DNA of 64,000 nt, from assembly GCF_014203275.1 (NCBI RefSeq), contig NZ_JACHIP010000002.1, positions 372,001 to 436,000 on the forward strand, written 5' to 3'. Each line of letters starts with the position of its first letter. Position 1 is the first letter of the stretch. Shown piece by piece: positions 43,419 to 52,212 of the stretch. Under the pieces are notes generated by a model, which worked only from the letters and a program-made list of their open reading frames with translations, did not search any database and was not told the DNA's origin. The stretch comes from Granulicella aggregans (GTDB lineage Bacteria; Acidobacteriota; Terriglobia; Terriglobales; Acidobacteriaceae). The position numbers were made by a program, and so were the translations under genes.

Positions 43419-44492
43419 TTAGTTGCCAGCCGGGGGCAGGCTCCCGACCTCAGCCATCGTCTCGCGCAGGTATTTATGTGGATTGACCGGGGTGTTGCGG
43501 ATGCGGACCTCATAGTGGAGGTTGTTGCCAGTGACGCGACCGCTGTGGCCGACGTAGCCGATCACCTGGCCACGGACGACCGTCTCGCCGGGCATGGCGG
43601 CAAAGGCAGACAAGTGGCCGTAGCAGGTCTCGAGGCCATGGCCGTGGTCGATGATGACCTCGCGACCGTAGCCGTTGACCATGCCAGCGAGCTTGACGGT
43701 GCCGTCTGCGGTGGCGCGGACCGGGGTGCCGCTTGGCGCGGAGATGTCGAGGCCCTTGTGGAACTCGCCGTCGCCGTTGCCGAGGACGGGGTCTTCACGC
43801 TGGCCGAAGCTGGAGCTGATGTTACCCATCACCGGCCAGAGCGAGGGGATGCCGCCGGGCGAGTCGAAGGAGTCGCCGACGATGCCGGCGTCAGGATCGC
43901 TGAGGAACGTAGTGCGGCCGAAGGTGTTTCCGGTAAGTTCGCGGGCAGCGCTGCCGCTCATAGCGGAGGTGCGCAGGGCGTAGAAGGTGTCGAGTGACTT
44001 GAAGTAGCTCTCGTCGGTCAGAGCAGCGTCGGAGCCTGCAGCCACAGCGAGCGGCGCCGTCGCGACCAGGTTCGCCGCAGCGTTGCCGGCGGACTTGCTG
44101 GCCCGTCCGCCAAGATGTACCTGGGAGAGTTTGCTCGCGGTAAATCCGTACAGCGCCGAGACTTCGGTCGCCAGCGATCCCAACGAGGCTGTCTGAACTT
44201 CCTTCTGATGCAGCGCCTCGGTCAGATGAGCATTGTCAGCGCGCGCAAGGTCGCGGTCCTTCCGAACCTGGTTGAAGTACGACATCTTCACCAGCATCCG
44301 GGAGTACGATCCTGCCAGGCCCGTCACCGTGAACAAGCCGATCACCGCCGCCGCCACGAAGATATAGGCGTAGTGCATCGGAACCGGAACCTTGGTGACC
44401 GCCCCTTTATCGTCAGTGCTGACAAACAGGATGTAATGGCGCTTCTTCAACAGATTCAAACGACGACCTGCGCCCGGATCTGGCCGCTCCAC
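43419..44492 (-). CDS. M23-family (LytM) peptidase, membrane-anchored
   Basis: About 357 residues. An N-terminal cytoplasmic LLKKRHYILFVSTDD segment precedes one transmembrane helix (YAYIFVAAAVIGLFTVTGLAG), then a coiled coil (RKDRDLARADNAHLTEALHQ). The M23 domain comes last: HKGLDISAPSGTPVRA supplies the first zinc His and Asp, and NLHYEVRI the last His. The intact ligands suggest an active peptidoglycan endopeptidase. The start is GTG at 44492 or a later TTG. Confidence 0.88.
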   Translation of the reverse strand: MERPDPGAGRRLNLLKKRHYILFVSTDDKGAVTKVPVPMHYAYIFVAAAVIGLFTVTGLAGSYSRMLVKMSYFNQVRKDRDLARADNAHLTEALHQKEVQTASLGSLATEVSALYGFTASKLSQVHLGGRASKSAGNAAANLVATAPLAVAAGSDAALTDESYFKSLDTFYALRTSAMSGSAARELTGNTFGRTTFLSDPDAGIVGDSFDSPGGIPSLWPVMGNISSSFGQREDPVLGNGDGEFHKGLDISAPSGTPVRATADGTVKLAGMVNGYGREVIIDHGHGLETCYGHLSAFAAMPGETVVRGQVIGYVGHSGRVTGNNLHYEVRIRNTPVNPHKYLRETMAEVGSLPPAGN

Positions 44493-44772
44493 AAAGGAAG
44501 AGTAAGTACGCGGCGCTAAGAGAGACGAGGCTCCGAGGATGATGGATCGGATGCGGGGAAATCGAAGTTAGCATTTCTCATTTGCATTCGGTCATTCGCC
44601 ACTGCGGATACTCGAATCTCTTGTGAGCTTCTTAATCGTACTAGCTGCGCCACGGTCAGGCAACCGGGCACGGGCAGTTTGACCGGTTCGGGCATACCTC
44701 GCAAGTGGCATGTTGCAGCCGCTGAAGCAGATACGCCAGGGCGATTTACGATGACTAGATGGCGTCCAGATC

Positions 44773-45753
44773 ATGAGATATCCGCCCGGCAACACCCATG
44801 AGCTTGCCCTGATCGAAAGCATCCGGCGGGCCTCGGCCAGCCGCCCCGCAGGCCGGGTCCGGGTGGGCATCGGTGACGACTGCGCGGTGATTCGCCCGCC
44901 TGCCGGTCATGAGATCGTCGTCACGACCGACTTCTGCCTTGAGGGTCGTCACTTTCGCCGGGACTGGCATACGCCCGAGTCTGCCGGCCATCGCTGCCTC
45001 GCACGCGGGCTGAGCGACCTCGCGGCGATGGGAGCCAAGCCAATCGCGGCTTTTCTCTCACTGGCACTTCCTCGTGATACTGACCGGCGCTGGGTCGATG
45101 GTTTCTTTCGCGGATTGCGGGCGCTGGCAGACGCCGTGAGTGTCCCGCTCGCAGGAGGGGACACTGCCGCCTCACCTGGCGAGCACGTCCTCGCTGACAT
45201 CGTTCTCATGGGATCGGTTCCGGCCGGGAAGGCGCTGCTGAGGTCGACCGCGAAGGCCGGCGACCTGATCTATGTCACTGGAAGTCTTGGCGGAGCGGCG
45301 GCAGAGTTGAAACAGCTTGCCGCCGCTCCAGGGAAGATAAGGAAGTCAGGCGAACATCCACAGCTATTCCCTGCTCCCAGGCTCTCGGCGGGGCAGACCC
45401 TACTTCGACGCGGGCTGGCCACCTCGTGCATTGACGTCAGTGACGGTCTCTCGACCGACCTGAAACATCTCTGTGACGCTTCGCACCTATCCGCCGAGCT
45501 TGTGCTTCCCGCAGCGTCCATCCATCCTCTCGCCTCCGGCAGAATCGATCTCGCGTTGCACGGCGGCGAGGACTACGAACTTCTCTTCTCCGCCAAGCCA
45601 GCCACGCGAATTCCGGTAACCATTGAAGGCGTCCGGATTACTCGCATTGGCACCTTCACAGCAAGAAAGCCACGAGCGGCGATCACGATAATCGACGAGA
45701 GCGGACACAGACGAAAACTTACGGCGGGCGGCTGGGAGCATCGTTTCGGCTGA
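44773..45753 (+). CDS. thiL: Thiamine-monophosphate kinase ThiL
   Basis: 326 residues. It phosphorylates thiamine monophosphate to the diphosphate cofactor. GIGDDCAVIRP, TTDFCLEGRHFRRDW, RGLSDLAAMGAKP, LAGGDTAAS, CIDVSDGLSTDLKHLC and GGEDYELLFS are the ThiL blocks. No thiamine riboswitch was recognised upstream. Followed 38 bp later by the PLP-enzyme gene. Confidence 0.94.
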   Translation: MRYPPGNTHELALIESIRRASASRPAGRVRVGIGDDCAVIRPPAGHEIVVTTDFCLEGRHFRRDWHTPESAGHRCLARGLSDLAAMGAKPIAAFLSLALPRDTDRRWVDGFFRGLRALADAVSVPLAGGDTAASPGEHVLADIVLMGSVPAGKALLRSTAKAGDLIYVTGSLGGAAAELKQLAAAPGKIRKSGEHPQLFPAPRLSAGQTLLRRGLATSCIDVSDGLSTDLKHLCDASHLSAELVLPAASIHPLASGRIDLALHGGEDYELLFSAKPATRIPVTIEGVRITRIGTFTARKPRAAITIIDESGHRRKLTAGGWEHRFG

Positions 45754-45778
45754 TCCGGCTTTCATAACCCGGCGGATT

Positions 45779-45784
45779 TAGACT
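45779..45784 (+). promoter_or_regulatory. -10 element suggesting a leaderless mRNA
   Basis: TAGACT ends 7 nt before the ATG at 45792, and no ribosome site is present, so transcription could start at or near the A of the start codon. No good -35. Confidence 0.3.
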
Positions 45785-45791
45785 CAAAGCT

Positions 45792-46925
45792 ATGCGTGAC
45801 GCTACCCGAATCATCCGGTCGACCCTGACCCCTGTCGCCACCGGCGAACCCATTCACCACGGCCCGGTATTTGCCGCCCCCTTCCACACTCCGGGCGATC
45901 CGGAGGAGGGTGCCTACACCTACGCTCGCGACCACAATCCGACCTGGACCGCAGTCGAGAGCGCACTTGCCGGGATGGAGTCAGGTGACGGCTACACCGC
46001 GAAGGCGCTGGTCTACGGCTCGGGAATGGCGGCGATCTCGGCCGTGTTCAGCGCAGTCCTAGAGCCGGGAGATGTGGCCGTGCTGCCATCAGACTGTTAC
46101 TTCGGCGCGCGGGCGCTGATGCAGGACATCTTTATTCCACTGGGGGTCGAGATGCGGCTGGCTCCGACCGCCGGAGATGCCCAGGCGGCGCTGCTCGAAG
46201 GCGCAAAGCTCCTATGGCTTGAGTCGCCCAGCAATCCGACGATGGATGTCTGCGACATCGCGGCGCTCTCAAAGGTGGCACACGAAGCCGGCGCTCTGGT
46301 GGGCGTCGACAACACGACGGCAACGCCGCTGGGCCAGTCTCCGCTGGCTCTAGGAGCGGACTTTTCCGTCTCCTCCGACACCAAGATGATTGGCGGCCAC
46401 GGTGACCTGCTGGCCGGACACGTCGCGGTTCGCGAAGGCGCGACCGACGCCTCCGGCATGAATCTCTACGACCGGCTGGCAAAGGTGCGGACTCGTTCTG
46501 GAGCGATCCTGGGCCCGATGGAGGCGTGGCTTCTGCTGCGCTCGATCGCCTCGCTGCCGCTGCGCCTGGAGCGATCCTGCGAGAATGCGCTGGCACTCGC
46601 AGAGTTTCTCGGTACGCGCGGCGAGGTCTCGGCGGTGATGTATCCGGGCCTGCCAAGCGCGCTGGGTCACGCCGTTGCTCGACGCCAGATGCGGTCGTTT
46701 GGGCCGGTGCTCAGCTTTGTCTTGAAGGATCAGGCCAAAGCGGACGACTTCCTCTCCCGAGCGCAACTAATCACTGATGCCACCAGCTTTGGCGCAATTC
46801 ACACCACGGCGGAGCGTCGCAAGCGTTGGGGCCACGACAACATCCCCGATGGGCTCATTCGCCTGAGCGCCGGATGCGAGGCGATCGAAGATCTCGTCGA
46901 CGACATCGCCCAGGCGCTGGCTTGA
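45792..46925 (+). CDS. Cys/Met-metabolism PLP enzyme (cystathionine gamma-lyase/synthase-like)
   Basis: 377 residues, fold type I. YGSGMAAISAVFSAVLEPGD binds the PLP phosphate, LWLESPSNPTMDV and VDNTTATPLGQSPL follow, and the Schiff-base Lys is in SSDTKMIGGHGD. The C-terminal RLSAGCEAIEDLVDDIAQAL is typical. It acts in transsulfuration, with gamma-lyase, gamma-synthase or methionine gamma-lyase not distinguishable by eye. Its TGA overlaps the TTG of the next gene. Confidence 0.9.
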   Translation: MRDATRIIRSTLTPVATGEPIHHGPVFAAPFHTPGDPEEGAYTYARDHNPTWTAVESALAGMESGDGYTAKALVYGSGMAAISAVFSAVLEPGDVAVLPSDCYFGARALMQDIFIPLGVEMRLAPTAGDAQAALLEGAKLLWLESPSNPTMDVCDIAALSKVAHEAGALVGVDNTTATPLGQSPLALGADFSVSSDTKMIGGHGDLLAGHVAVREGATDASGMNLYDRLAKVRTRSGAILGPMEAWLLLRSIASLPLRLERSCENALALAEFLGTRGEVSAVMYPGLPSALGHAVARRQMRSFGPVLSFVLKDQAKADDFLSRAQLITDATSFGAIHTTAERRKRWGHDNIPDGLIRLSAGCEAIEDLVDDIAQALA

Positions 46926-47548
46926 ACACAGTAGAGCAGGCACGGAGGTCGTTCGAGGCGTGGCCGCCAAACTGGCGAGCGCAGGTGTTGAAAGAGCCGC
47001 CGATGATCGCTCCGGCGCGACAGTTCACGTTTCCGTTGCAGATCGCGGGCGAGGAAGATGCGCTCGCTCGCGGGGCGCTGCAGTTGCTGATCCACCCCGC
47101 TGCGGGAGGAACGTTCCTCGCGACCTGCGCCCTCGGGTTCACCAGCGCCGCCGTGCCGACAGGCTTTTTCGCCTGCCCGAATCCGGATGAGTTCTGCGCC
47201 GTTGCTGGGGGATACGCTTATCTCGTCAACAGCCTGCAGCCTGAGCGATGCACGCTGCTCGCGATGAAGCCGGTCTCCGCTGTCTGCATCGCGCCTGAGG
47301 AGAATCTATTACTCTTTGCGGGCTTCCATAAGATTCTGGCGTGGGGACGCGATGGCCTCGCATGGGAGACGGGGAGGCTGAGCTGGGAGGGAGTTCAACT
47401 GGGCGAGATCGACGGCCACACGCTCCACGGCTCAGGCTGGAACATGCCGACGGACAAAGAGATGGCCTTTGCTGTCGATCTTCGCACCGGCAAGCACACG
47501 GGCGGAGGTTATGAGTCGCCCGGCGGCGTCGATGCAGTGACCCGATAG
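46922..47548 (+). CDS. Conserved hypothetical protein, unknown
   Basis: About 208 residues, soluble, no family recognised. The TTG start overlaps the previous stop (TTGA), suggesting coupling; an in-frame ATG at 47003 is the alternative. GFFACPNPDEFCAVAGGYAYLVN and LLFAGFHKILAWGRDGLAWE suggest a beta-rich fold. Its last 40 bp overlap the antisense end of rsmD. Confidence 0.6.
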   Translation: MNTVEQARRSFEAWPPNWRAQVLKEPPMIAPARQFTFPLQIAGEEDALARGALQLLIHPAAGGTFLATCALGFTSAAVPTGFFACPNPDEFCAVAGGYAYLVNSLQPERCTLLAMKPVSAVCIAPEENLLLFAGFHKILAWGRDGLAWETGRLSWEGVQLGEIDGHTLHGSGWNMPTDKEMAFAVDLRTGKHTGGGYESPGGVDAVTR

Positions 47549-48096
47549 AAGCTTAGCGATGCGTCACCCTGCTTGTGGCGGCGATACTGCTCCAGGCCTC
47601 CAAAGCGCTCCGGAAGCGTTGACTTCGTGTTGTGCTCGGCGACCACGACAGCTTCCGGGGCCAGCAGCGTGCGGCCACGGACGCTGCCGAAGAAGCTGAG
47701 AGTACCTTCGTACTCCGCCTCAGCCTCATAGGGCGGATCGAGAAAGACGATGTCGAGCGGCTTGCCAGACTTTGCCAGCCGCTGCAGAAGCGCACCCGTT
47801 CCCCGGTCTTCGATAGTGAATCCACGAACTATCTTCAGCGCGGAAAGATTAGCCTGGATCGATGCAATAGCCGGGGCGACGTTCTCCGCGAACCACACCT
47901 GTGCTGCCCCGCGGCTGATCGCCTCGATGCCGACAGCGCCGGTGCCGGCGTAGAGATCGGCGAACTGACAGCCCTCGATCTTTGGGGAGAGGATGTTGAA
48001 GAGCGTCTCGCGGAGGCGGTCGCTGGTAGGCCGAGTTGCGGTCCCCCGTGGCGAGACCAGCAGCCGGGAGCGATAAGTTCCTGCAATAACGCGCAT
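47509..48096 (-). CDS. rsmD: 16S rRNA (guanine966-N2)-methyltransferase RsmD
   Basis: 195 residues. MRVIAGTYRSR and TRPTSDRLRETLFNIL mark the family. DLYAGTGAVGIEAISRGA is the SAM loop and IVFLDPPY the catalytic motif. It methylates G966 of 16S rRNA. The start at 48096 is fixed by homology; the open frame extends upstream to 48402 but only shadows the divergent gene. Divergent from the site-2-protease-like gene. Confidence 0.93.
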   Translation of the reverse strand: MRVIAGTYRSRLLVSPRGTATRPTSDRLRETLFNILSPKIEGCQFADLYAGTGAVGIEAISRGAAQVWFAENVAPAIASIQANLSALKIVRGFTIEDRGTGALLQRLAKSGKPLDIVFLDPPYEAEAEYEGTLSFFGSVRGRTLLAPEAVVVAEHNTKSTLPERFGGLEQYRRHKQGDASLSFYRVTASTPPGDS

Positions 48097-48151
48097 CTCC
48101 ACAGTGTAGCCGCTCGCCGGAACAGCACACCGGCCGAACGAAAGGCAGGCA

Positions 48152-48157
48152 TACAAT
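48152..48157 (+). promoter_or_regulatory. -10 element suggesting a leaderless mRNA
   Basis: TACAAT, 6 nt before the ATG at 48164, with no Shine-Dalgarno between them. The transcript is likely leaderless or nearly so. Confidence 0.4.
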
Positions 48158-48163
48158 CGAATC

Positions 48164-49297
48164 ATGCGGACGTGGTCGTTTCCCGTTGGAAGATATCTCG
48201 GAGTTGAAGTGCGCATCCATGCGTTCTTCCTTCTCCTGCTGGGAACGTCTATCACCTTCGCCGAGGCGACCGGGAGCAACGGCACGCGCGGCTTTACGCT
48301 ATGGCTGATGCTGTTCTTCGCAGTGGTGCTGCGCGAGATCGCCCGGGCTATCGCTGCAGCATCCTTCGGACTTGAACTTCGCAGCGTTCTTCTCCTCCCC
48401 ACCGGCGGTCTTCCGACCTACGCGACCCAGGACGACACGGCGCGGGCAGCGAAGCCGGCCATCGAGAAGCGCATGGCCGTCGTCGGCCCGCTGGCTAATA
48501 TCGCGACGGGCCTGATCCTCTTCGGCATGATGGCAGGAATCGCTCCGGGACTTGGCCTGCTCGACCGGCCATGGGTCACACCGGACGCGCTCCTTCGTTC
48601 TTTCGCCTGGACGCAGGTGCTGCTTGGCGCAATCAACTTCCTCCCCGTCGCGCCGCTGGATGGTGGTCGTGTGCTGCGCGGCGGATTTTCGAGTGCCGGT
48701 GGGGGTATCGCCAGTGCACAACAGGCGATCAAGTTCGGCCAGTATTTGGCCATCGGCATGGTCATCATGGGAATCGTGCTGGTGAACCTGGTGCTGATGC
48801 TGATTGGCATCTTCGTTCTGGTCGCGGCGCATCTCGAAGACCAGGGCGTGCTGCTCCAGACCAAGGTCGACAGTGTTCGCATGAAGGACGTCATGCTGAC
48901 GGAGTACACGACGCTCTCCGCCTCCGCGACGCTTGAAGACGCGCTCGAACAGGCGATTCATTCGCTCCAGGATGTTTTCCCGGTTGTGCGCGCTGGAAAT
49001 CTCGTCGGTGCCGTCTCGCGGCAGGGTATCTTCGAGGCGCTGCAGACAGACGGCAACGGCTACGTCCAGGGCGTGATGACGCGGTCATTCCATACGGCGC
49101 AGCCTGACGACTCCCTGCTGAAGACGCTGCAGCGGATTACGAATGGAGTCGGTGCTCAGTTGGTGCCGGTGGTCGAAGGCGAGCGCGTCATTGGCATCAT
49201 CACGCCGCAGAATCTCTCACAGTCCATGAGCATCCTGAACCAGTCGAAGAAGCTGCAGGAGCGCAACGCTCGCGCCAGCCAGCAGGACCAGGAATAA
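48164..49297 (+). CDS. Site-2-protease-like membrane protein with CBS pair, metal motif degenerate
   Basis: 377 residues. It has the Rip1-type layout: TM helices, GPLANIATGLILFGMM, the third-helix motif NFLPVAPLDGGRVLR with Asp166, then two CBS domains (about 240-290 and 300-355). The zinc motif HExxH is replaced by Arg57-Glu58-Ile-Ala-Arg61 in VVLREIARAIAAASFG, so both zinc His are gone while Glu and Asp166 remain. A pseudoprotease or non-proteolytic membrane scaffold is likely. CBS domains may sense nucleotides. The next gene starts 5 nt after its stop. Confidence 0.85.
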   Translation: MRTWSFPVGRYLGVEVRIHAFFLLLLGTSITFAEATGSNGTRGFTLWLMLFFAVVLREIARAIAAASFGLELRSVLLLPTGGLPTYATQDDTARAAKPAIEKRMAVVGPLANIATGLILFGMMAGIAPGLGLLDRPWVTPDALLRSFAWTQVLLGAINFLPVAPLDGGRVLRGGFSSAGGGIASAQQAIKFGQYLAIGMVIMGIVLVNLVLMLIGIFVLVAAHLEDQGVLLQTKVDSVRMKDVMLTEYTTLSASATLEDALEQAIHSLQDVFPVVRAGNLVGAVSRQGIFEALQTDGNGYVQGVMTRSFHTAQPDDSLLKTLQRITNGVGAQLVPVVEGERVIGIITPQNLSQSMSILNQSKKLQERNARASQQDQE

Positions 49298-49302
49298 TCG
49301 CA

Positions 49303-50223
49303 GTGGACGAATCGCAGCATATTGAAGCTGATGTTCCGGTCGATTTAGAAGAGCCGATTCTTCCGCGCAAGGCCGGCCCGCTCGCTCCCGGGCTGTATCT
49401 CGTCGCGACGCCCATCGGCAATCTTGAAGACATCACCCTACGAGCGCTCCGCGTGCTGCGCGAAGCCGACCGCATCGCCTGCGAGGATACCCGGCAGACG
49501 CAGAAGCTGCTGAACCACTTCGGCATCAAGACGCCCACTGTCAGCTATCACATGCACAACGAAGGATCGCGGTCCGAAGAATTGACGGCTGCACTAAAGG
49601 CCGGGGCGCGGATCGCAGTGGTGAGCGATGCAGGCACGCCGGGAATCGCCGATCCCGGTAGCCAGATCGCCGCAGCGGCCATCGCGGCAGGAGTACCGGT
49701 CTTCCCGATCCCCGGCGCCAACGCGGCCTTGGCTGGTCTGATCGCCAGCGGGCTGGGGACAGAGCGATTTACTTTTCGAGGATTTCTTCCTTCGAAGGCG
49801 GGCGCACGAAAGACTGTTCTGGAAGATCTGCCACGGGATGGGTCGACGCAGCTCTTCTACGAGACGCCTCACCGGATTCTGGAGGCGCTGGCAGATGTTG
49901 AGGCGGTCTTTGGAGGCTCGGAACCAGTAGCGCTGGCGCGCGAGCTGACCAAATTGCACGAAGAGTTTCTGCGCGGGAGAGTCGCGCAGGTCCGGGCAGA
50001 ACTGGCAGCGCGGGCCAGCGTTCGCGGAGAGATGGTCCTGATGCTGGCCCCGGAAGCGGCTTCGGACGCAGTCAAAGGAAGCATCGCCGAAGAGGTTGCG
50101 GCGCTGATTAAGTCGGATGGGCTAAGCGAGATGGCGGCGCTGAAGCGCGTCGCGAGGGAGCGCGGCCTGGGTAAGAGCGAGGCCTACCGGGAGCTGCAGC
50201 GCGAGCAGAATCGCCGGAAGTAA
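49303..50223 (+). CDS. rsmI: 16S rRNA (cytidine1402-2'-O)-methyltransferase RsmI
   Basis: 306 residues, tetrapyrrole-methylase fold. LYLVATPIGNLEDITLRAL, CEDTRQTQKLL, SYHMHNE, VVSDAGTPGIADPG and IPGANAALAGLIASGL are diagnostic. GTG start at 49303. A C-terminal helical region (GLSEMAALKRVARERGL) is typical. It modifies C1402 of 16S rRNA. Confidence 0.95.
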   Translation: MDESQHIEADVPVDLEEPILPRKAGPLAPGLYLVATPIGNLEDITLRALRVLREADRIACEDTRQTQKLLNHFGIKTPTVSYHMHNEGSRSEELTAALKAGARIAVVSDAGTPGIADPGSQIAAAAIAAGVPVFPIPGANAALAGLIASGLGTERFTFRGFLPSKAGARKTVLEDLPRDGSTQLFYETPHRILEALADVEAVFGGSEPVALARELTKLHEEFLRGRVAQVRAELAARASVRGEMVLMLAPEAASDAVKGSIAEEVAALIKSDGLSEMAALKRVARERGLGKSEAYRELQREQNRRK

Positions 50224-50230
50224 CGGTCGT

Positions 50231-50665
50231 CTATTCCCTACCCTTGACCCGGTCGTAGAGGTAACTATCGCTAGTGGTCCCAAGAGACTGGTTGTAGAGC
50301 GTGGCCGATCCGGTTGCCTCGTTCAGCTCCTCGGTAAACGTATGCAGCGCGCGGAGATGGTCGGCGGTCGCCGGAATCTCGATCTTGCTGGAGGTAAAGA
50401 ACTTCTGGTAGCCCTTATCGACCAGCCGGGAGATCTCTCCGCCGAGCAGCCAGCCTGGTCGCGCCAGCACCAGAACGGTACCATCGGAGCCTGACGGAGC
50501 TTCGGCAATTTCCGCCGCGCAGCCGTATTTGCTGACTTTGAAACCGGGGGGGAAGCCAGCCGGAGTGCGGCGTGAACCGTCGTGGGCTGGTGCAACATCG
50601 AATCGTTGACCGCCCAGAAGCGAGAGGACGTCGTTGAAGCTTCGCTGTGTGGTCTTTTTTGCCAT
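50231..50665 (-). CDS. Hypothetical protein, unknown
   Basis: 144 residues, soluble. MAKKTTQRSFNDVLSLLGGQ leads to a core with VLVLARPGWLLGGEISRLVDKGYQKFF. No family is recognised. The ATG at 50665 is preferred; an in-frame start at 50719 would add 18 residues. Convergent with rsmI, 7 bp apart, and divergent from the cysM gene. Confidence 0.6.
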   Translation of the reverse strand: MAKKTTQRSFNDVLSLLGGQRFDVAPAHDGSRRTPAGFPPGFKVSKYGCAAEIAEAPSGSDGTVLVLARPGWLLGGEISRLVDKGYQKFFTSSKIEIPATADHLRALHTFTEELNEATGSATLYNQSLGTTSDSYLYDRVKGRE

Positions 50666-50782
50666 GGGTTTCGATAAGTTAGACTCAATAACTGTCGCAT
50701 AGATCGATTTTCGGTTCAATGTAGCTCAGCGTTCCGGCCCAAATTCGGAGTTGCTAGAACGACAAGTACGCAGGTTCTTTGT

Positions 50783-51739
50783 ATGAGTGCAACGCTAGTA
50801 ACGACATCTACCGCGCTTGGCACCAGCGTCCTCGACCGTGTCGGGAAGACGCCTCTCGTCCGCCTCGACGGCCTAAGCCCTCGCCTGGCCGGGGTGCAGA
50901 TCCTCGGCAAAGCCGAGTGGGCGAACCCCGGCGGATCCGTCAAGGACCGCGCCGCGTCGATGATCATCGCCGACGCCCAGGCCAAAGGGCTGATCAGCAA
51001 GGATCGCGGCCTGCTCGACGCCACCAGCGGCAATACCGGCATCGCCTACGCGATGTTCGGAGCGGCGCTTGGCTTCCCGGTGACGCTGTGCGTGCCTTCG
51101 AATGTGTCTCCGGAGCGCAAGAGGATCTTGAAGGCCTATGGCGCGAACGTTGTTTGGACCAATCCCGCCGACGGCTCCGATGGAGCGATCCGCAAAGCGC
51201 GCGAACTGGTAGCCGCCGAGCCCGGCCGGTACTTCTACGCCGACCAGTACTCGAACGACAACAACTGGAAGGCGCACTACTTCACCACCGCCGAAGAGAT
51301 CTGGGAGCAGACCAACGGCCGCGTGACTCACTTCGTCGCCGGTCTAGGGACCAGCGGGACGTTTATGGGAACCACGCGCAGGCTGCGGGAGCTGAACCCG
51401 GACATTCGCTGCATCTCGATGCAGCCGAACTCGCCGTTCAACGGACTCGAAGGCCTGAAGCACATGGCGACGGCCATCGTGCCGAAGATCTACGATCCGA
51501 AGCTCGCCGATGAGAACATCGAGATGGGCACGGAGATCGCATACAAGATGGCGAAGCATCTTGGCCGCCATCTCGGCTTACTGATGGGCGTCTCCTCGGC
51601 TGCAAACGTCGCAGCGGCGGTCGAGATCGCAGAACAGGAAGCAGCGGCAGGACGCGAGGCAGTCGTCGTGACGATTCTTTGCGACTCTGCGGACAAGTAT
51701 CTTAGCGAACGTTTCTGGGAGGAGGGCGAACCCGCATGA
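50783..51739 (+). CDS. cysM: Cysteine synthase, CysM-type (probably carrier-protein dependent)
   Basis: 318 residues, PLP fold type II. The PLP Lys is in NPGGSVKDRAA, the substrate loop in DATSGNTGIAYA and the phosphate-binding loop in GLGTSGTFMG. It makes cysteine from an O-activated serine and a sulfur donor. Its neighbours encode a JAMM protease, a ubiquitin-like carrier and an E1-rhodanese, as around Mycobacterium CysM/CysO/Mec, where the sulfur donor is a carrier thiocarboxylate rather than sulfide. The stop overlaps the JAMM gene by 4 nt (ATGA). Confidence 0.92.
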   Translation: MSATLVTTSTALGTSVLDRVGKTPLVRLDGLSPRLAGVQILGKAEWANPGGSVKDRAASMIIADAQAKGLISKDRGLLDATSGNTGIAYAMFGAALGFPVTLCVPSNVSPERKRILKAYGANVVWTNPADGSDGAIRKARELVAAEPGRYFYADQYSNDNNWKAHYFTTAEEIWEQTNGRVTHFVAGLGTSGTFMGTTRRLRELNPDIRCISMQPNSPFNGLEGLKHMATAIVPKIYDPKLADENIEMGTEIAYKMAKHLGRHLGLLMGVSSAANVAAAVEIAEQEAAAGREAVVVTILCDSADKYLSERFWEEGEPA

Positions 51740-52212
51740 TCCATATCTCCGAAGAAGACTTTCAAGCCCTGCGCGCCCATGGCGAGGAGACTTATCCGCA
51801 TGAGTGTTGCGGTGTGCTCCTCGGCAAAAGCGAGGCAGGCGTTGGCAACCGGGTCAGTCTGATCGTCCGGGCGGGCAACACGCGCACGGACTCCGCCCAC
51901 AACCGGTACAACATCGCGCCGCAGGAGCTGGTGAAAGTCCAGCGGCAGGCGCGCGGTCTGGGCTTCGATATCGTCGGCTTTTATCACTCGCACCCTGATC
52001 ATCCGGCACAATGGTCACAGACAGATTTTGCCGAAGCGCACTGGATGGGCTGCAGCTACGTCATCACCAGCGTCGATAAGGGCAAGGCAGAGCTGACGAA
52101 CTCGTTCCTGCTGACCGGAACGAGCGAAGAGAACAAAGCGTTTCAGAACGAAGAGGTCGTCGTAGAGACGCCTCAACCAGAGTTGATCAGCAAGGAAAGA
52201 GGAGAAGCATGA
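51736..52212 (+). CDS. JAMM/MPN metalloprotease (Mec-like) for a sulfur carrier
   Basis: 158 residues. The full JAMM set is present: Glu23 in PHECCGVLLG and His84-x-His86 ... Ser94 ... Asp97 in GFYHSHPDHPAQWSQTDF, exactly H-x-H-(x)10-D. It is a zinc isopeptidase/peptidase of the bacterial Mec/QbsD/HcyD type. Known relatives either release cysteine from CysO or trim residues after the carrier's diglycine. Overlaps both neighbours by 4 nt (ATGA), so it is made in step with CysM and the carrier. Confidence 0.93.
   Translation: MIHISEEDFQALRAHGEETYPHECCGVLLGKSEAGVGNRVSLIVRAGNTRTDSAHNRYNIAPQELVKVQRQARGLGFDIVGFYHSHPDHPAQWSQTDFAEAHWMGCSYVITSVDKGKAELTNSFLLTGTSEENKAFQNEEVVVETPQPELISKERGEA

Noticed and set aside
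44493..44772. Small frames between the M23 peptidase and thiL
   Set aside because: No ribosome site or recognisable motif; treated as plain intergenic DNA.
48299..48961. 220-codon minus-strand frame
   Set aside because: Antisense to the site-2-protease-like gene; His/Arg/Gln-rich without motif.
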